Positions 7,847-16,287 of a stretch of DNA of 64,000 nucleotides are shown here, one piece after another. A program made the position numbers and the translations under genes. Positions within the stretch are counted from its first letter, which is position 1. Every line of letters starts with the position of its first letter. Origin of the DNA: Burkholderiales bacterium JOSHI_001 (lineage in GTDB: Bacteria; Pseudomonadota; Gammaproteobacteria; Burkholderiales; Burkholderiaceae_C); assembly GCA_000244995.1 (NCBI GenBank), contig CM001438.1, positions 5,002,096 through 5,066,095 on the forward strand. Direction: 5' to 3'. The notes under the pieces were generated by a model. That model ran no database searches. It saw only the letters and a program-made list of their open reading frames with translations, and was not told the origin of the DNA.

Positions 7847-9278
7847 CGCCCCCGCCCGCCGCCACGCGCTGCGCCAGATGGGCGTGCTGGCCCTGCTGCT
7901 GGCCGGGCGCGACCTGGCCTTCGGCGCCGGCATCGTGGCGGTGCGGCTGTGGCCGGCGGCCGAGTACACCCGCCTCACGATCGAAAGCGACCAGGCGCTG
8001 ACCGCGCGCCATTTCATCACCGAGAGCCCGCCGCGCCTGGTGGTGGATATCGACGCACTGGAACTCAGCCCCGCGCTGCGCGAACTGGTGGGCAAGGTGC
8101 GCGCCGACGACCCCTTCATCGCCGGCGTGCGCGTGGGCCAGAACCAGCCGCGCACCGTGCGCCTGGTGGTGGACCTGAAACAGCTGACCAAGCCTCAGCA
8201 GTTCGCCCTGAACCCCGTGGCGGCCTACCAGCACCGGTTGGTGTTCGACCTGTACCCGGTGGCCGAGCGCGACCCGCTGCTGGACCTGCTGCGCGAACGC
8301 GACCGTGCAGCCCAGAGCACGGCCCAGGGCGCCGCCAAGTCGGTGAACGACGCGCTGGGCGACCTGCTGGGGCAGATCGACAAGCCGGGCGCGGCCTCGG
8401 CCCCCGCCACCACGGCGGCCGCCAGCGCCGCCGCGTCGGCGGTGGTCGCGGCGCCCCCGGCCAGCCCGGCGTCGACCGCGCGCCCGGGCCTGGCACAGGC
8501 GGCGTCCGCACCCCGCCCCGCGGCCCCGCCCTCGCCCGCGCTGGCCGAAGCGCAACGCCGCGTCAGCCGGCTGGTCATCGTCACGCTGGACCCCGGCCAC
8601 GGCGGCGAAGACCCCGGTGCCATCGGCCCGACCGGCCTGCGCGAAAAGGACGTGGTGCTGGCCGTGGCCCACAAGCTGCGCGAACGCCTGGACAGCGTGC
8701 CCGGCATGAAGGTGGTGATGACCCGCGACGCCGACTTCTTCGTGCCCCTGCATGAGCGGGTGCGCAAGGCCAGGCGGGTGCAGGCCGACCTGTTCGTCAG
8801 CATCCATGCCGACGCCTTCATCACGCCGGCCGCGCGCGGCGCGTCGGTGTTCGCCCTGTCCGATGGTGCGGCCACCAGCGCGGCGGCGCGCTGGATGGCC
8901 AACCGCGAAAACGCCGCCGACCTGGTGGGCGGCGTGAACAAGGCCGTGGTCAAGGATGCGCAGGTGTTGAAGGCCCTGCTGGACATGAGCACCACCGCGC
9001 AGATCAAGGACAGCCTGCGCGTGGGCCGCGAGGTGCTCACCCGCATCGGCAGCGTGGGCCGGCTGCACAAGAACCAGGTGGAACAGGCCGGCTTCGCGGT
9101 GCTGAAGGCGCCGGACATCCCGTCCATCCTGGTGGAAACGGCCTTCATCTCCAACCCGGAAGAAGAAGAACGCCTGCGCGACACCGCCTACCAGGACAAG
9201 CTGGTGGAAGCGCTGTTCAACGGCATACGGCGCTACTTCGCGAAGAACCCGCCGCTGGCGCGGCAGCGGGTGCTGTAG
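7827..9278 (+). CDS. amiC: N-acetylmuramoyl-L-alanine amidase, AmiC type (AMIN + Amidase_3)
   Basis: Cleaves the amide bond between MurNAc and the stem peptide during daughter-cell separation. Seen: 483 residues. An RRHALRQMG motif followed by a hydrophobic core suggests Tat export, as for E. coli AmiC. An AMIN septal-targeting domain (about 45-150) is followed by an Ala/Pro-rich linker (about 180-245). The zinc amidase domain (about 250-475) has LDPGHGGEDPGA with the first zinc His, an Asp/Glu in LREKDV, FVSIHADAF with the second His, and the catalytic Glu in SILVETAFISN. Either the ATG at 7827 or the one at 7839 may be used. It belongs to the tsaE unit; convergent dedA begins just after its stop. 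Confidence 0.9.
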   Translation: MATAMPDAPARRHALRQMGVLALLLAGRDLAFGAGIVAVRLWPAAEYTRLTIESDQALTARHFITESPPRLVVDIDALELSPALRELVGKVRADDPFIAGVRVGQNQPRTVRLVVDLKQLTKPQQFALNPVAAYQHRLVFDLYPVAERDPLLDLLRERDRAAQSTAQGAAKSVNDALGDLLGQIDKPGAASAPATTAAASAAASAVVAAPPASPASTARPGLAQAASAPRPAAPPSPALAEAQRRVSRLVIVTLDPGHGGEDPGAIGPTGLREKDVVLAVAHKLRERLDSVPGMKVVMTRDADFFVPLHERVRKARRVQADLFVSIHADAFITPAARGASVFALSDGAATSAAARWMANRENAADLVGGVNKAVVKDAQVLKALLDMSTTAQIKDSLRVGREVLTRIGSVGRLHKNQVEQAGFAVLKAPDIPSILVETAFISNPEEEERLRDTAYQDKLVEALFNGIRRYFAKNPPLARQRVL

Positions 9279-9287
9279 GTCCGGCGG

Positions 9288-9935
9288 TCAGTCGGCCGCA
9301 GCCTTCAGCCGCGACCGCAAGGCCCCGCCGATGGCCAGCACCCCGGGCAGCAGGATCAACGCCCAGATGATCTTCGACAGGTTGGCCTGCACCCAGGGCA
9401 CGTTGCCGAACAGGTAGCCCACGGTCACCAGCGAGCCCACCCACAGCGTGCCGCCGGTCACGTCGTAGAAGCTGAACTTGCGCCGCGTCATCTGCGCCAC
9501 GCCGGCCACGAAGGGCGCGAAGGTGCGCAGGAACGGCATGAAGCGCGCCAGCACGATGGTGATACCGCCGTACTTTTCATAGAAGGCATGGGCCTGCTCG
9601 AAGGCCTTCTTGTTGAAGAACTTCGAGTCTTCCCACTGGAACACCTTGGGCCCGATGTGCCGGCCTATCGTGTAGTTGGTCTGGTTGCCTGCCACCGCGG
9701 CCACGATCAGCAGCAGCACCAGCAGCGGGTAGCTCATGGCTCCGGTGCCGGCCAGCGCGCCGGCGACGAACAAGAGGCTGTCGCCCGGCAGGAAGGGCAT
9801 CACCACCAGCCCGGTCTCCACGAAGATGATCAGGAACAGCAGCGCATAGACCCAGTTGCCGTAGTTCTGCACGAATTCCTTCAGGTGCACGTCCACGTGC
9901 AGGATGAAGTCGATCAAGGTTGCCACGATGTCCAT
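9288..9935 (-). CDS. DedA-family (SNARE-associated/VTT) inner-membrane protein
   Basis: Seen: 215 residues from the ATG at 9935. The hallmark sequence FVETGLVVMPFLPGDSLLF lies in the first third, and FGRF-like region ARFMPFLRTFAPFVAGVAQM in the middle, with 4-5 hydrophobic segments. The acidic E in VETG and the Arg pair in the RF.P.LR region are residues that DedA members need for membrane homeostasis and undecaprenyl-phosphate or lipid recycling. A GTG at 9959 would add eight residues and is less likely. The gene is convergent with the amidase and divergent from mutL, with only 58 bp between the starts. Confidence 0.88.
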   Translation of the reverse strand: MDIVATLIDFILHVDVHLKEFVQNYGNWVYALLFLIIFVETGLVVMPFLPGDSLLFVAGALAGTGAMSYPLLVLLLIVAAVAGNQTNYTIGRHIGPKVFQWEDSKFFNKKAFEQAHAFYEKYGGITIVLARFMPFLRTFAPFVAGVAQMTRRKFSFYDVTGGTLWVGSLVTVGYLFGNVPWVQANLSKIIWALILLPGVLAIGGALRSRLKAAAD

Positions 9936-9981
9936 GCCGGGATTATCCGTGGCCGCCACGGCGCCCCAGGAGGCGCCTGCC

Positions 9982-9987
9982 TAGAAT
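9982..9987 (+). promoter_or_regulatory. Putative -10 box of mutL (leaderless type)
   Basis: TAGAAT lies exactly 6 nt before the mutL ATG at 9994. It is embedded in CGCCTGCCTAGAATGC, a 16-mer that also occurs intact before pyrF. An AGGAGG at 9968-9973 is about 20 nt from the ATG, too far to act as its ribosome-binding site, which fits a leaderless start. Confidence 0.5.
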
Positions 9988-9993
9988 GCCGTG

Positions 9994-11862
9994 ATGCAAG
10001 CCCCGGCAGCCACGCCGCCTTTCCCCTTCTCGCCAACGCCGGTCGCCGCCGACGCACCGCGCCGCCCCATCCGCGAACTGCCCGACGACCTGGTCAGCCA
10101 GATCGCCGCCGGCGAGGTGGTGGAACGCCCGGCCTCGGTGGTGCGCGAACTGGTGGACAACGCACTGGACGCGGGGGCGCGCAACATCACGCTGCGCCTG
10201 TCGGCCGGCGGCGTGCGCGCCATCGTGGTGGAAGACGACGGCTGCGGCATCCCCGCGGCGCAGCTGGCGCTGGCGCTCAAGCGCCACGCCACCAGCAAGA
10301 TCAGCGACCTGGCCGACCTCGAATCGGTGGGCACCATGGGATTCCGCGGCGAGGCGCTGGCGGCCATCGCCTCGGTGGCCGAGGTGGCCATCACCAGCCG
10401 CATGGCCGGCGACCCGTCGGCCCACCGCATCAGCGCCCACACCGGTGAACTGCAGCCCGCCGCGCGCGCCACAGGCACCACGGTGGAGGTGCGCGAACTG
10501 TTCTTCAGCACCCCCGCGCGGCGAAAGTTCCTGAAGACCGACGCCACCGAACTGGCCCACTGCGTGGAAGCGGTGCGCCGCCACGCGCTGGCGCGGCCCG
10601 ACGTGGGCTTTGCCATCTGGCACGAAGGCAAGCTGAACGCGCAGTGGCGCGCGGCCGAGCCCGAGCAGCGGCTGGCCGACGTGCTGGGCGCCGACTTCAT
10701 GGCCGCCAGCCGCGCGCTGCCGCCGTTGCCACAGGCATTCGGCGCGGTGCGCCTTTCCGGCCGGGTGGGCCTGCCCGATGCGGCCCGCGCGCGCGCCGAC
10801 ATGCAATACGCCTATGTCAACGGCCGCTTCGTGCGCGACCGCCTGGTGGGCCATGGCGTGCGCGCGGCCTATGAAGACGTGCTGCACGGCAGCCGCCAGC
10901 CCAGCTACGTGCTGTTCATCGACATGCCGCCACAGCGGGTGGACGTGAACGTGCACCCGACCAAGATCGAGGTGCGCTTTCGCGATTCACGCGAAGTGCA
11001 CCAGGCCGTGCGCCACGCGGTGGAAGACGCGCTGGCACGCAACCGCAGCGCCGATGCGCCGGCGGCGGCGCTGACTGCGGCGACCTCCGTTTCGGCGCCG
11101 TCGCTGTCGCCGTCCTCAAGCGCTTCCGCCCCGCCCTCCTGGCGCCCTGGCCCCGCGGTGCAAGGCAGCCTGGCGCTGCGCGACCTGGCCACGCTGTACG
11201 CGCAGGAAGGCGCGCCGCGCTGGAACCCGTCTGCACCGGTTGCTGCCCCCGAGGCCGCGCCGCAGCCCGACACCGCCGCCTGGCCCCTGGGCCGGGCGCT
11301 GGCCCAACTGGCCGGTGTCTACGTGCTGGCCGAGAACACCCAGGGCCTGGTGCTGGTGGACATGCACGCAGCGCACGAGCGCATCGTGTACGAGCGGCTC
11401 AAGGCCCAGCAGGGCGACGCGGCCTTGCAGGCCCAGCCGCTGCTGCTGCCGGTGGCCGTGCCGGCCACGCCCACCGAGATGGCCACCGCCGAAGCCCATG
11501 CCGCCACGCTGGCCGACCTGGGGCTGGACGTGGCGCCCTTGTCGGCGTCCACGCTCGCCGTGCGCAGCCGCCCCGCGGCCCTGCCCGACGCCGACCTGGC
11601 CGAGTTGCTGCGCTCGGTGCTGGCCGACCTGGCCCAGGTGGACGGCAGCCGCGTGGTGCAGCGCGCGCGCGACGAACTGCTGGCCACCATGGCCTGCCAC
11701 GGCGCGGTGCGCGCCAACCGGCGCCTGACGCTCGACGAGATGAACGCCCTGCTGCGCCAGATGGAAGCCACCGAACGCGCCGACCAGTGCAACCACGGCC
11801 GGCCCACCTGGCGCCAGGTCACCCTGAAAGAGCTGGACGCGTTGTTCCTGCGCGGCCGCTGA
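9994..11862 (+). CDS. mutL: DNA mismatch repair protein MutL
   Basis: MutL couples MutS mismatch recognition to strand removal. Seen: 622 residues. The GHL ATPase region (about 20-330) has VVRELVDNALDAGA, EDDGCGI, KRHATSKI, GTMGFRGEALA and VNVHPTKIEVRF. A low-complexity Ala/Pro/Ser linker (about 350-430) is followed by a C-terminal dimerisation domain. The latter contains DMHAAHERIVYE, matching the endonuclease metal motif DQHA-x2-E-x4-E with Q changed to M, plus ACHGAVRA and CNHGRPT. It is therefore predicted to be a nicking endonuclease MutL, as expected for a species without MutH. ATG at 9994 is preferred over the adjacent GTG at 9991. Divergent from dedA. Confidence 0.96.
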   Translation: MQAPAATPPFPFSPTPVAADAPRRPIRELPDDLVSQIAAGEVVERPASVVRELVDNALDAGARNITLRLSAGGVRAIVVEDDGCGIPAAQLALALKRHATSKISDLADLESVGTMGFRGEALAAIASVAEVAITSRMAGDPSAHRISAHTGELQPAARATGTTVEVRELFFSTPARRKFLKTDATELAHCVEAVRRHALARPDVGFAIWHEGKLNAQWRAAEPEQRLADVLGADFMAASRALPPLPQAFGAVRLSGRVGLPDAARARADMQYAYVNGRFVRDRLVGHGVRAAYEDVLHGSRQPSYVLFIDMPPQRVDVNVHPTKIEVRFRDSREVHQAVRHAVEDALARNRSADAPAAALTAATSVSAPSLSPSSSASAPPSWRPGPAVQGSLALRDLATLYAQEGAPRWNPSAPVAAPEAAPQPDTAAWPLGRALAQLAGVYVLAENTQGLVLVDMHAAHERIVYERLKAQQGDAALQAQPLLLPVAVPATPTEMATAEAHAATLADLGLDVAPLSASTLAVRSRPAALPDADLAELLRSVLADLAQVDGSRVVQRARDELLATMACHGAVRANRRLTLDEMNALLRQMEATERADQCNHGRPTWRQVTLKELDALFLRGR

Positions 11863-11867
11863 ACACC

Positions 11868-12746
11868 ATGCGCCTGCTGCCCCGCCGCCCTGCCCTGCGC
11901 TTCGTGATGGCCCTGGCCTTGTTGCTGGCCGCGCTGGCCGGCTGCGCCACCCTGGACGAGAAGCAGCGCGAATGGATCTTCCAGCCCAGCCAGCGCACCT
12001 GGTGGGGCGGTGCGCAGGCGGCCGAAGGCATGCAGGAAGTGTGGATCCCGCTGCCCGCAGACGATGGACACGGCGGCAGTGCGGCAGCGCCCGGCGAACA
12101 GCTGCACGCGCTGTGGCTGCCGCAGCCGCGCGCCGACGCACCGGTGCTGCTGTACCTGCACGGCGCGCGCTGGGACGTGCGTTCCAGCGCGCATCGCATG
12201 CGCCGCATGCACGAGCTGGGCTTTGCGGTGCTGGGCATCGACTACCGCGGCTTCGGCCAGAGCAGCCCGCGCCTGCCTTCTGAACAAAGCGCGCTGGCCG
12301 ACGCCCGCAGTGCCTGGCACTGGCTGGCCACGCAGCAGCCGGCGGCGCCGCGTTTCGTGTTCGGCCATTCGCTGGGCGGGGCCATCGCGGTGGCGCTGGC
12401 GGCCGAGGTGACCGACGAACGCGGCCTGCTGGTGGAAGGCAGCTTCACCAGCATTCCCGACGTGGTGGCCACCTACCGGATGGGCTGGCTGCCGGTGGGC
12501 GCGCTGATCGCGCAGCGCTTCGACGCCGGCGCGCGCATCGCCCACGTGGGCTCGCCGGTGCTGGTGGTGCACGGCAGTGAAGACCGCACCATCCAACCCC
12601 AGCTGGGCCGTGCGCTGTACGACAAGGCCCTCAACCCCAAGCGCTTCATCCTGGTGGAAGGTGGCTCGCACCACAACACCAACGCCTTGGGCCAAGCGCT
12701 TTACCGCGACGCGCTGCGCGAGCTGTTTGGCCTGGACCCCACATGA
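11868..12746 (+). CDS. Lipoprotein alpha/beta hydrolase
   Basis: Seen: 292 residues. A lipoprotein signal ends at the lipobox LAGC with Cys26 as the lipidation site. The hydrolase core shows the oxyanion loop YLHGARWDV, the nucleophile elbow FGHSLGGAIA, a late acid in VHGSEDRTIQ and a His in GGSHHNTN, so the Ser-Asp-His triad looks complete. Similar proteins are BEM46/FrsA-like esterases or peptidases; the substrate is unknown. It starts 5 bp after mutL and its stop overlaps the ATG of the pseudouridine synthase, so it is likely co-transcribed with both. In enterics miaA follows mutL; here this gene takes that place. Confidence 0.82.
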   Translation: MRLLPRRPALRFVMALALLLAALAGCATLDEKQREWIFQPSQRTWWGGAQAAEGMQEVWIPLPADDGHGGSAAAPGEQLHALWLPQPRADAPVLLYLHGARWDVRSSAHRMRRMHELGFAVLGIDYRGFGQSSPRLPSEQSALADARSAWHWLATQQPAAPRFVFGHSLGGAIAVALAAEVTDERGLLVEGSFTSIPDVVATYRMGWLPVGALIAQRFDAGARIAHVGSPVLVVHGSEDRTIQPQLGRALYDKALNPKRFILVEGGSHHNTNALGQALYRDALRELFGLDPT

Positions 12747-13807
12747 CCGACCGTCCCCGCACCAAGATCAAGGTTCCCGCCGGCGCCGCGCCGCGCGACC
12801 CCTGGCGCAAGCCGGTGCGCGCGGCCACCGCGCCACACCGGGCCAAACCGCCGGGCCTGCCCGAAGCGCCGGCGGAGGCGCCAAAACGCGCCCCGCGCCC
12901 TCCGCGCCCGGCGGACCCGGCGCGCACCGAATCGCGGGACCGGCCGCCGCAAAGACCCGACCGCCTGGAACGCAGTGACCCGCGGCCCCCACGCCCGCAA
13001 CGCCCCGCGCCGCCGGCCCGCCCGCAGCCCGCCCCCGCGACGGTGGCAACGCCGGCCAGCCCACGTGCCGAAGGCATCCGCCTGTCCAAGTGGATGACCG
13101 ACCAGGGCCTGGCCTCGCGCCGCGAGGCCGACGACTGGATCGAAGCCGGCTGGGTGACGGTGGACGGCGTGATGGCCGTGCTGGGCCAGCGCGTGCTGCC
13201 GCACCAGAAGATCGAGGTGGCCTCGCAGGCCCGCACCGAGCAGGCGCGGCGCGTCACCATCCTGCTGAACAAGCCGCTGGGCTATGTCAGCGGCCAGGCC
13301 GAGGACGGCCACGAAAACGCCGCGGTCCTGGTGACATTGGCCAACCACTGGCCGGAAGACCCCGCGAACCTGCCCTTCCACCCCGGCCACGCGCGCGGCC
13401 TGGCGCCAGCCGGCCGGCTGGACCTGGACTCCAGCGGCCTGCTGGTGCTGACCCAGGACGGCCGCATCGCCAAGCACCTGATCGGCGAGGACAGCACGGT
13501 GGAGAAGGAATACCTGGTGAAGGTGGCGCCCATCGACGGCCAGCCGCTGCCGCCCGAGAAGCTGGCGCTGCTGAACCACGGCCTGTCGCTGGACGATCAG
13601 CGGCTGAAACCGGCGCGGGTGAGCTGGTCCAACGAAGACCAGCTGCGCTTCGTGCTGCGCGAAGGCAGGAAGCGCCAGATCCGCCGCATGTGCGAACTGG
13701 TGGGGCTGAAGGTGCTGGCGCTCAAGCGCATCCGCATCGGCAGCGTGGTGCTGGGCAAGCTGCCGGCCGGCCAATGGCGCTATTTGCGCCCGGACGAACG
13801 GTTTTAG
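12743..13807 (+). CDS. RsuA/RluB/RluF-family rRNA pseudouridine synthase with long basic N-terminus
   Basis: Converts a uridine of rRNA to pseudouridine; the RluF-like arrangement suggests 23S U2604, but this is an inference. Seen: 354 residues. The first 110 or so are an Arg/Pro/Ala-rich disordered extension. The S4 RNA-binding domain (RLSKWMTDQGLASRREADDWI) spans about 113-160. The catalytic domain has GRLDLDSSGLLVLTQDG, where the first Asp of RLD is the catalytic residue, then EKEYLVKV and REGRKRQIRRMCELVGL. The ATG overlaps the upstream stop (ATGA). It is convergent with the HD-GYP gene and the stop codons overlap by 4 bp. The extension is about 90 residues longer than in the enteric enzyme. 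Confidence 0.85.
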   Translation: MTDRPRTKIKVPAGAAPRDPWRKPVRAATAPHRAKPPGLPEAPAEAPKRAPRPPRPADPARTESRDRPPQRPDRLERSDPRPPRPQRPAPPARPQPAPATVATPASPRAEGIRLSKWMTDQGLASRREADDWIEAGWVTVDGVMAVLGQRVLPHQKIEVASQARTEQARRVTILLNKPLGYVSGQAEDGHENAAVLVTLANHWPEDPANLPFHPGHARGLAPAGRLDLDSSGLLVLTQDGRIAKHLIGEDSTVEKEYLVKVAPIDGQPLPPEKLALLNHGLSLDDQRLKPARVSWSNEDQLRFVLREGRKRQIRRMCELVGLKVLALKRIRIGSVVLGKLPAGQWRYLRPDERF

Positions 13808-14919
13808 GTCAGCAGCACCAGCTGCTTCTGGTCCACCAGCGCGCGGGCCTGCTTGGCGTCCACCACCGCGGTCACGGCGTAGCGGGTTTGCGAGGTGTCG
13901 CGGCGCAGCGGCTCGGCCAGGGTGCGGCCGGCGGCGTCCACCAGCACGGCCACCACCGGGGTCACCACCGTGGGGCCGCGGCGCACCACCACCGCGGTTT
14001 CTCCGCTGGCCAGCCGCACAAAGCAGCCCGGCGGGTAGGCGCCGAATTCCTTGATCAGCGCCGCCACCATCGGGTGGCCCGGCTCGCTCATGAACATGGT
14101 TCGCGCGGCGGCGTCGGCGGCCATGGCGTCGCGCGTGCGGCGCGAGCTGAGCTTGGCGGTGTAGATGTCGGCGCGGTGCATCAGCTGCGCCATGTCGCTG
14201 ATGGCGCTGTCCACGCGCGGGTAGCCGCTGTCGCCTTCCATCGCGTGGTGGTGGGACACGGCACGCAGCCAGTCGCCGTCGGTCACGCCCGACAGCTCCA
14301 GCATGCGCACGCTGAATTCGGGGTGGGCATGGATGGCGTCGCGCTGCTCGGGGGTCAAGGGCTCGGCCTGCTCGGACAGCTGGCCTTGCAGCTCGAACAT
14401 GGAAATGTTCATCGTCAGCGCGGCCTTCATCACGCGCTGGGCGTCGCTGTCGCCCCAGCCCAGGCGGCGCGCCACCAGCTGGCAGACGATGGCCGAGCGC
14501 ATGGCCAGGTTGGCGCCATAGCGCGCGTGGCGGCCGGCTTCTTCCTGCAGGATCTGGAAGATGGCCAGGTCGGGGTCGCGCGCCACCAGGTCGCTGATCT
14601 GCGGCGCCGCCGCGTCCAGCGCCGGCAGGAAGCCGTCGGCACCGGCGTTCACCAGCGCATTGGCCACGTCGTCCAGCGTCTGGCGCCACAGGCCCGGCAG
14701 CGCTTCGCGCGGGGCCATGCGGATGGCGGTGGACGGTGTGCGCAACTCGGCCACATCCACCAGCGTGCCGCGCTCGAACAGCGACTGCATCTGCTCGGTG
14801 CTTTCGATCACCTGCGAACGCGCCAGCAGCAGGGTGCCGTCGGCATTGCGCACGTTGAAGGGCAGGGGCACGCCCACTGCAACGCGGTGCTTCACCGCCG
14901 TGAGAGGAGAAAACTGCAT
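13804..14919 (-). CDS. HD-GYP-like signalling protein with a degenerate metal site
   Basis: Seen: 371 residues. The N-terminal segment (FNVRNADGTLLLARSQVIES, LFERGTLVDVAEL) is typical of proteins that precede an HD-GYP domain. The domain follows from about residue 120. Some landmarks remain: HAHP at 197-200, the run SHHH...SGYP at 222-234 and ADIYTA at 250-255. The leading HD pair, with the following Lys, is replaced by T169-M170 and Ser in ALTMNISMF, and HHE is HHH. Known HD-GYP phosphodiesterases need these residues to bind iron or manganese and cleave cyclic di-GMP, so this copy is probably inactive and may be a receptor. ATG at 14919 was chosen at the conserved N-terminus. Confidence 0.75.
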   Translation of the reverse strand: MQFSPLTAVKHRVAVGVPLPFNVRNADGTLLLARSQVIESTEQMQSLFERGTLVDVAELRTPSTAIRMAPREALPGLWRQTLDDVANALVNAGADGFLPALDAAAPQISDLVARDPDLAIFQILQEEAGRHARYGANLAMRSAIVCQLVARRLGWGDSDAQRVMKAALTMNISMFELQGQLSEQAEPLTPEQRDAIHAHPEFSVRMLELSGVTDGDWLRAVSHHHAMEGDSGYPRVDSAISDMAQLMHRADIYTAKLSSRRTRDAMAADAAARTMFMSEPGHPMVAALIKEFGAYPPGCFVRLASGETAVVVRRGPTVVTPVVAVLVDAAGRTLAEPLRRDTSQTRYAVTAVVDAKQARALVDQKQLVLLT

Positions 14920-15095
14920 GGGTGGGCCTCGCTGCACCGCACAGGCCAGGGCCGGCCGTGTGGCCCTGCCGCCTGCTGGGATGCTGTGGGCTGTTCTTCG
15001 GCCCGCCGCCGCGGGACTTGAGTGCGGGCCCACCCGAACTGCGCCGCCAGACCGGCGCTAATCCGCAGACCGGCCGGGATCCGGACCTGGGGCCC

Positions 15096-16211
15096 TCAGA
15101 CCAGCTGGTAGCGGTTCACGCCGTCGCTGTGCAGGTCGCGCCGCACCTCGCCGCGGGCGATCAGGTAGTTCAGGTGCGCCAGGCTTTCGCCGGTGGCCAG
15201 GTGCAGGACATCGCTGCTGGCGTCGATCTGGCGCGCAAACAGGCTGGGGAACACATCCACCACACGCTGCGGCTGTGTGAGCGCACGCTTCAGTCGGTCC
15301 AGGCTGCGGCCGTGGCCGCCCTTCAGGCGTTCCAGCCGGGCGTGCAGGCCGCGGAAGGGCTCGCCATGGGACGGCAGCACCAGCAGGTCGTCCGGCAGGC
15401 TGGCGCGCAGCTGGTCGATGGACTCCAGCCAGTCCGCCAGCGGGTTGGCATCGGGCTCGGTCGGGAAGACCGACACATTGGACGAAATGCGCGGCAGCAC
15501 CTGGTCGCCCGACACCAGCAGCTTCAGCGCGGGGCACAGCAGGCAGGCGTGTTCGGGCGAATGGCCGTGGCCTACCACCACCTGCCATTCGTTGGCGCCG
15601 ATGGCGAAGCGCTCCCCCTGCACCAGGCGGCGAAAACTGTCCGGCAGCGCGTGCACATACTTGCCAAAGCCGCCGAAGCGCGCCCTGTAGGTCTGCAAGG
15701 CCTCGTCGTTCCAGCCGGCCTGCTCGTAGAAGCGGATGGCGTCCGGCGGCGCCTCGCGGCCGGTGTCGGCCATCAGGGCCCGGCAGGTCAGGTATTCCAG
15801 GCGGCTGATCCACAGCGGGCAGTCGAAGCGCCGCGTCAGCCAGCCGGCCATGCCCATGTGGTCGGGGTGCATGTGGGTGGCCAGCACCCGGGTGATGCGC
15901 GCCCCGGCCAGCGCGCCGCCCTCGCCCAGCAGGGCGCGCCAGGCGGCCAGGGCCTGCGGGGTCTGCGCGCCGGTGTCCACCACGGCCCAGCCGGGACCTT
16001 TGTCGTCGGCGTCGGCGATGGCGTACAGGTTGATGTGCGCCAGCGTCCAGGGCAGCGGCATGCGCAGCCACAGCACACCGGGAGCGATTTCGCGCGCCTG
16101 GCCGTCGTCGGGGGGCGTCCCGCAGGGGTAGTCCAGTCCCGGCGCGCTGTCGGGCCGGCCGTCGGGGCCAGGTTTGTCGTCGGGGGTGATGTCGGTGCGG
16201 GCAGCGGCCAT
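15096..16211 (-). CDS. MBL-fold metallo-hydrolase
   Basis: Seen: 371 residues. The metallo-beta-lactamase zinc motif THMHPDHMG (H-x-H-x-D-H) lies near residue 115, with further ligands in VGHGHSPEHA, SGDQVLP and a late PSHGEPF. A C-terminal winged-helix-like tail (HLNYLIARGEVRRDL) is typical of the LACTB2/YflN-type group. These enzymes act on small thioester, lactone or phosphodiester substrates; the reaction cannot be chosen here. ATG at 16211 with TACCAT 6 nt upstream, so it is probably a leaderless transcript. Divergent from pyrF across a 76-bp gap holding a large dyad. Confidence 0.85.
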   Translation of the reverse strand: MAAARTDITPDDKPGPDGRPDSAPGLDYPCGTPPDDGQAREIAPGVLWLRMPLPWTLAHINLYAIADADDKGPGWAVVDTGAQTPQALAAWRALLGEGGALAGARITRVLATHMHPDHMGMAGWLTRRFDCPLWISRLEYLTCRALMADTGREAPPDAIRFYEQAGWNDEALQTYRARFGGFGKYVHALPDSFRRLVQGERFAIGANEWQVVVGHGHSPEHACLLCPALKLLVSGDQVLPRISSNVSVFPTEPDANPLADWLESIDQLRASLPDDLLVLPSHGEPFRGLHARLERLKGGHGRSLDRLKRALTQPQRVVDVFPSLFARQIDASSDVLHLATGESLAHLNYLIARGEVRRDLHSDGVNRYQLV

Positions 16212-16217
16212 CGCCGC

Positions 16218-16223
16218 ATGGTA
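16218..16223 (-). promoter_or_regulatory. Putative -10 box of the MBL hydrolase
   Basis: TACCAT on the minus strand, ending 6 nt before the ATG at 16211. The spacing equals that seen for queG, mutL and pyrF. Confidence 0.4.
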
Positions 16224-16224
16224 G

Positions 16225-16255
16225 CGGGGGCGACGCCCAGGCGGCGTCGCCCCCG
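16225..16255. repeat. 31-bp perfect dyad between MBL gene and pyrF
   Basis: Two 13-bp arms, 16225-16237 and 16243-16255, are perfect inverted copies separated by 5 bp (caggc). The dyad lies between the two divergent -10 boxes, covering where both -35 regions should be. It could be an operator shared by both promoters. It is unlikely to be a terminator because it sits between divergent starts. Confidence 0.55.
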
Positions 16256-16275
16256 TGACGCGGGGCCCGCCTGCC

Positions 16276-16281
16276 TAGAAT
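16276..16281 (+). promoter_or_regulatory. Putative -10 box of pyrF (leaderless type)
   Basis: TAGAAT exactly 6 nt before the pyrF ATG, inside the same 16-mer as the mutL promoter. GTGACG, about 15 nt upstream, is the nearest -35-like sequence and is poor. Confidence 0.5.
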
Positions 16282-16287
16282 GCGCGT

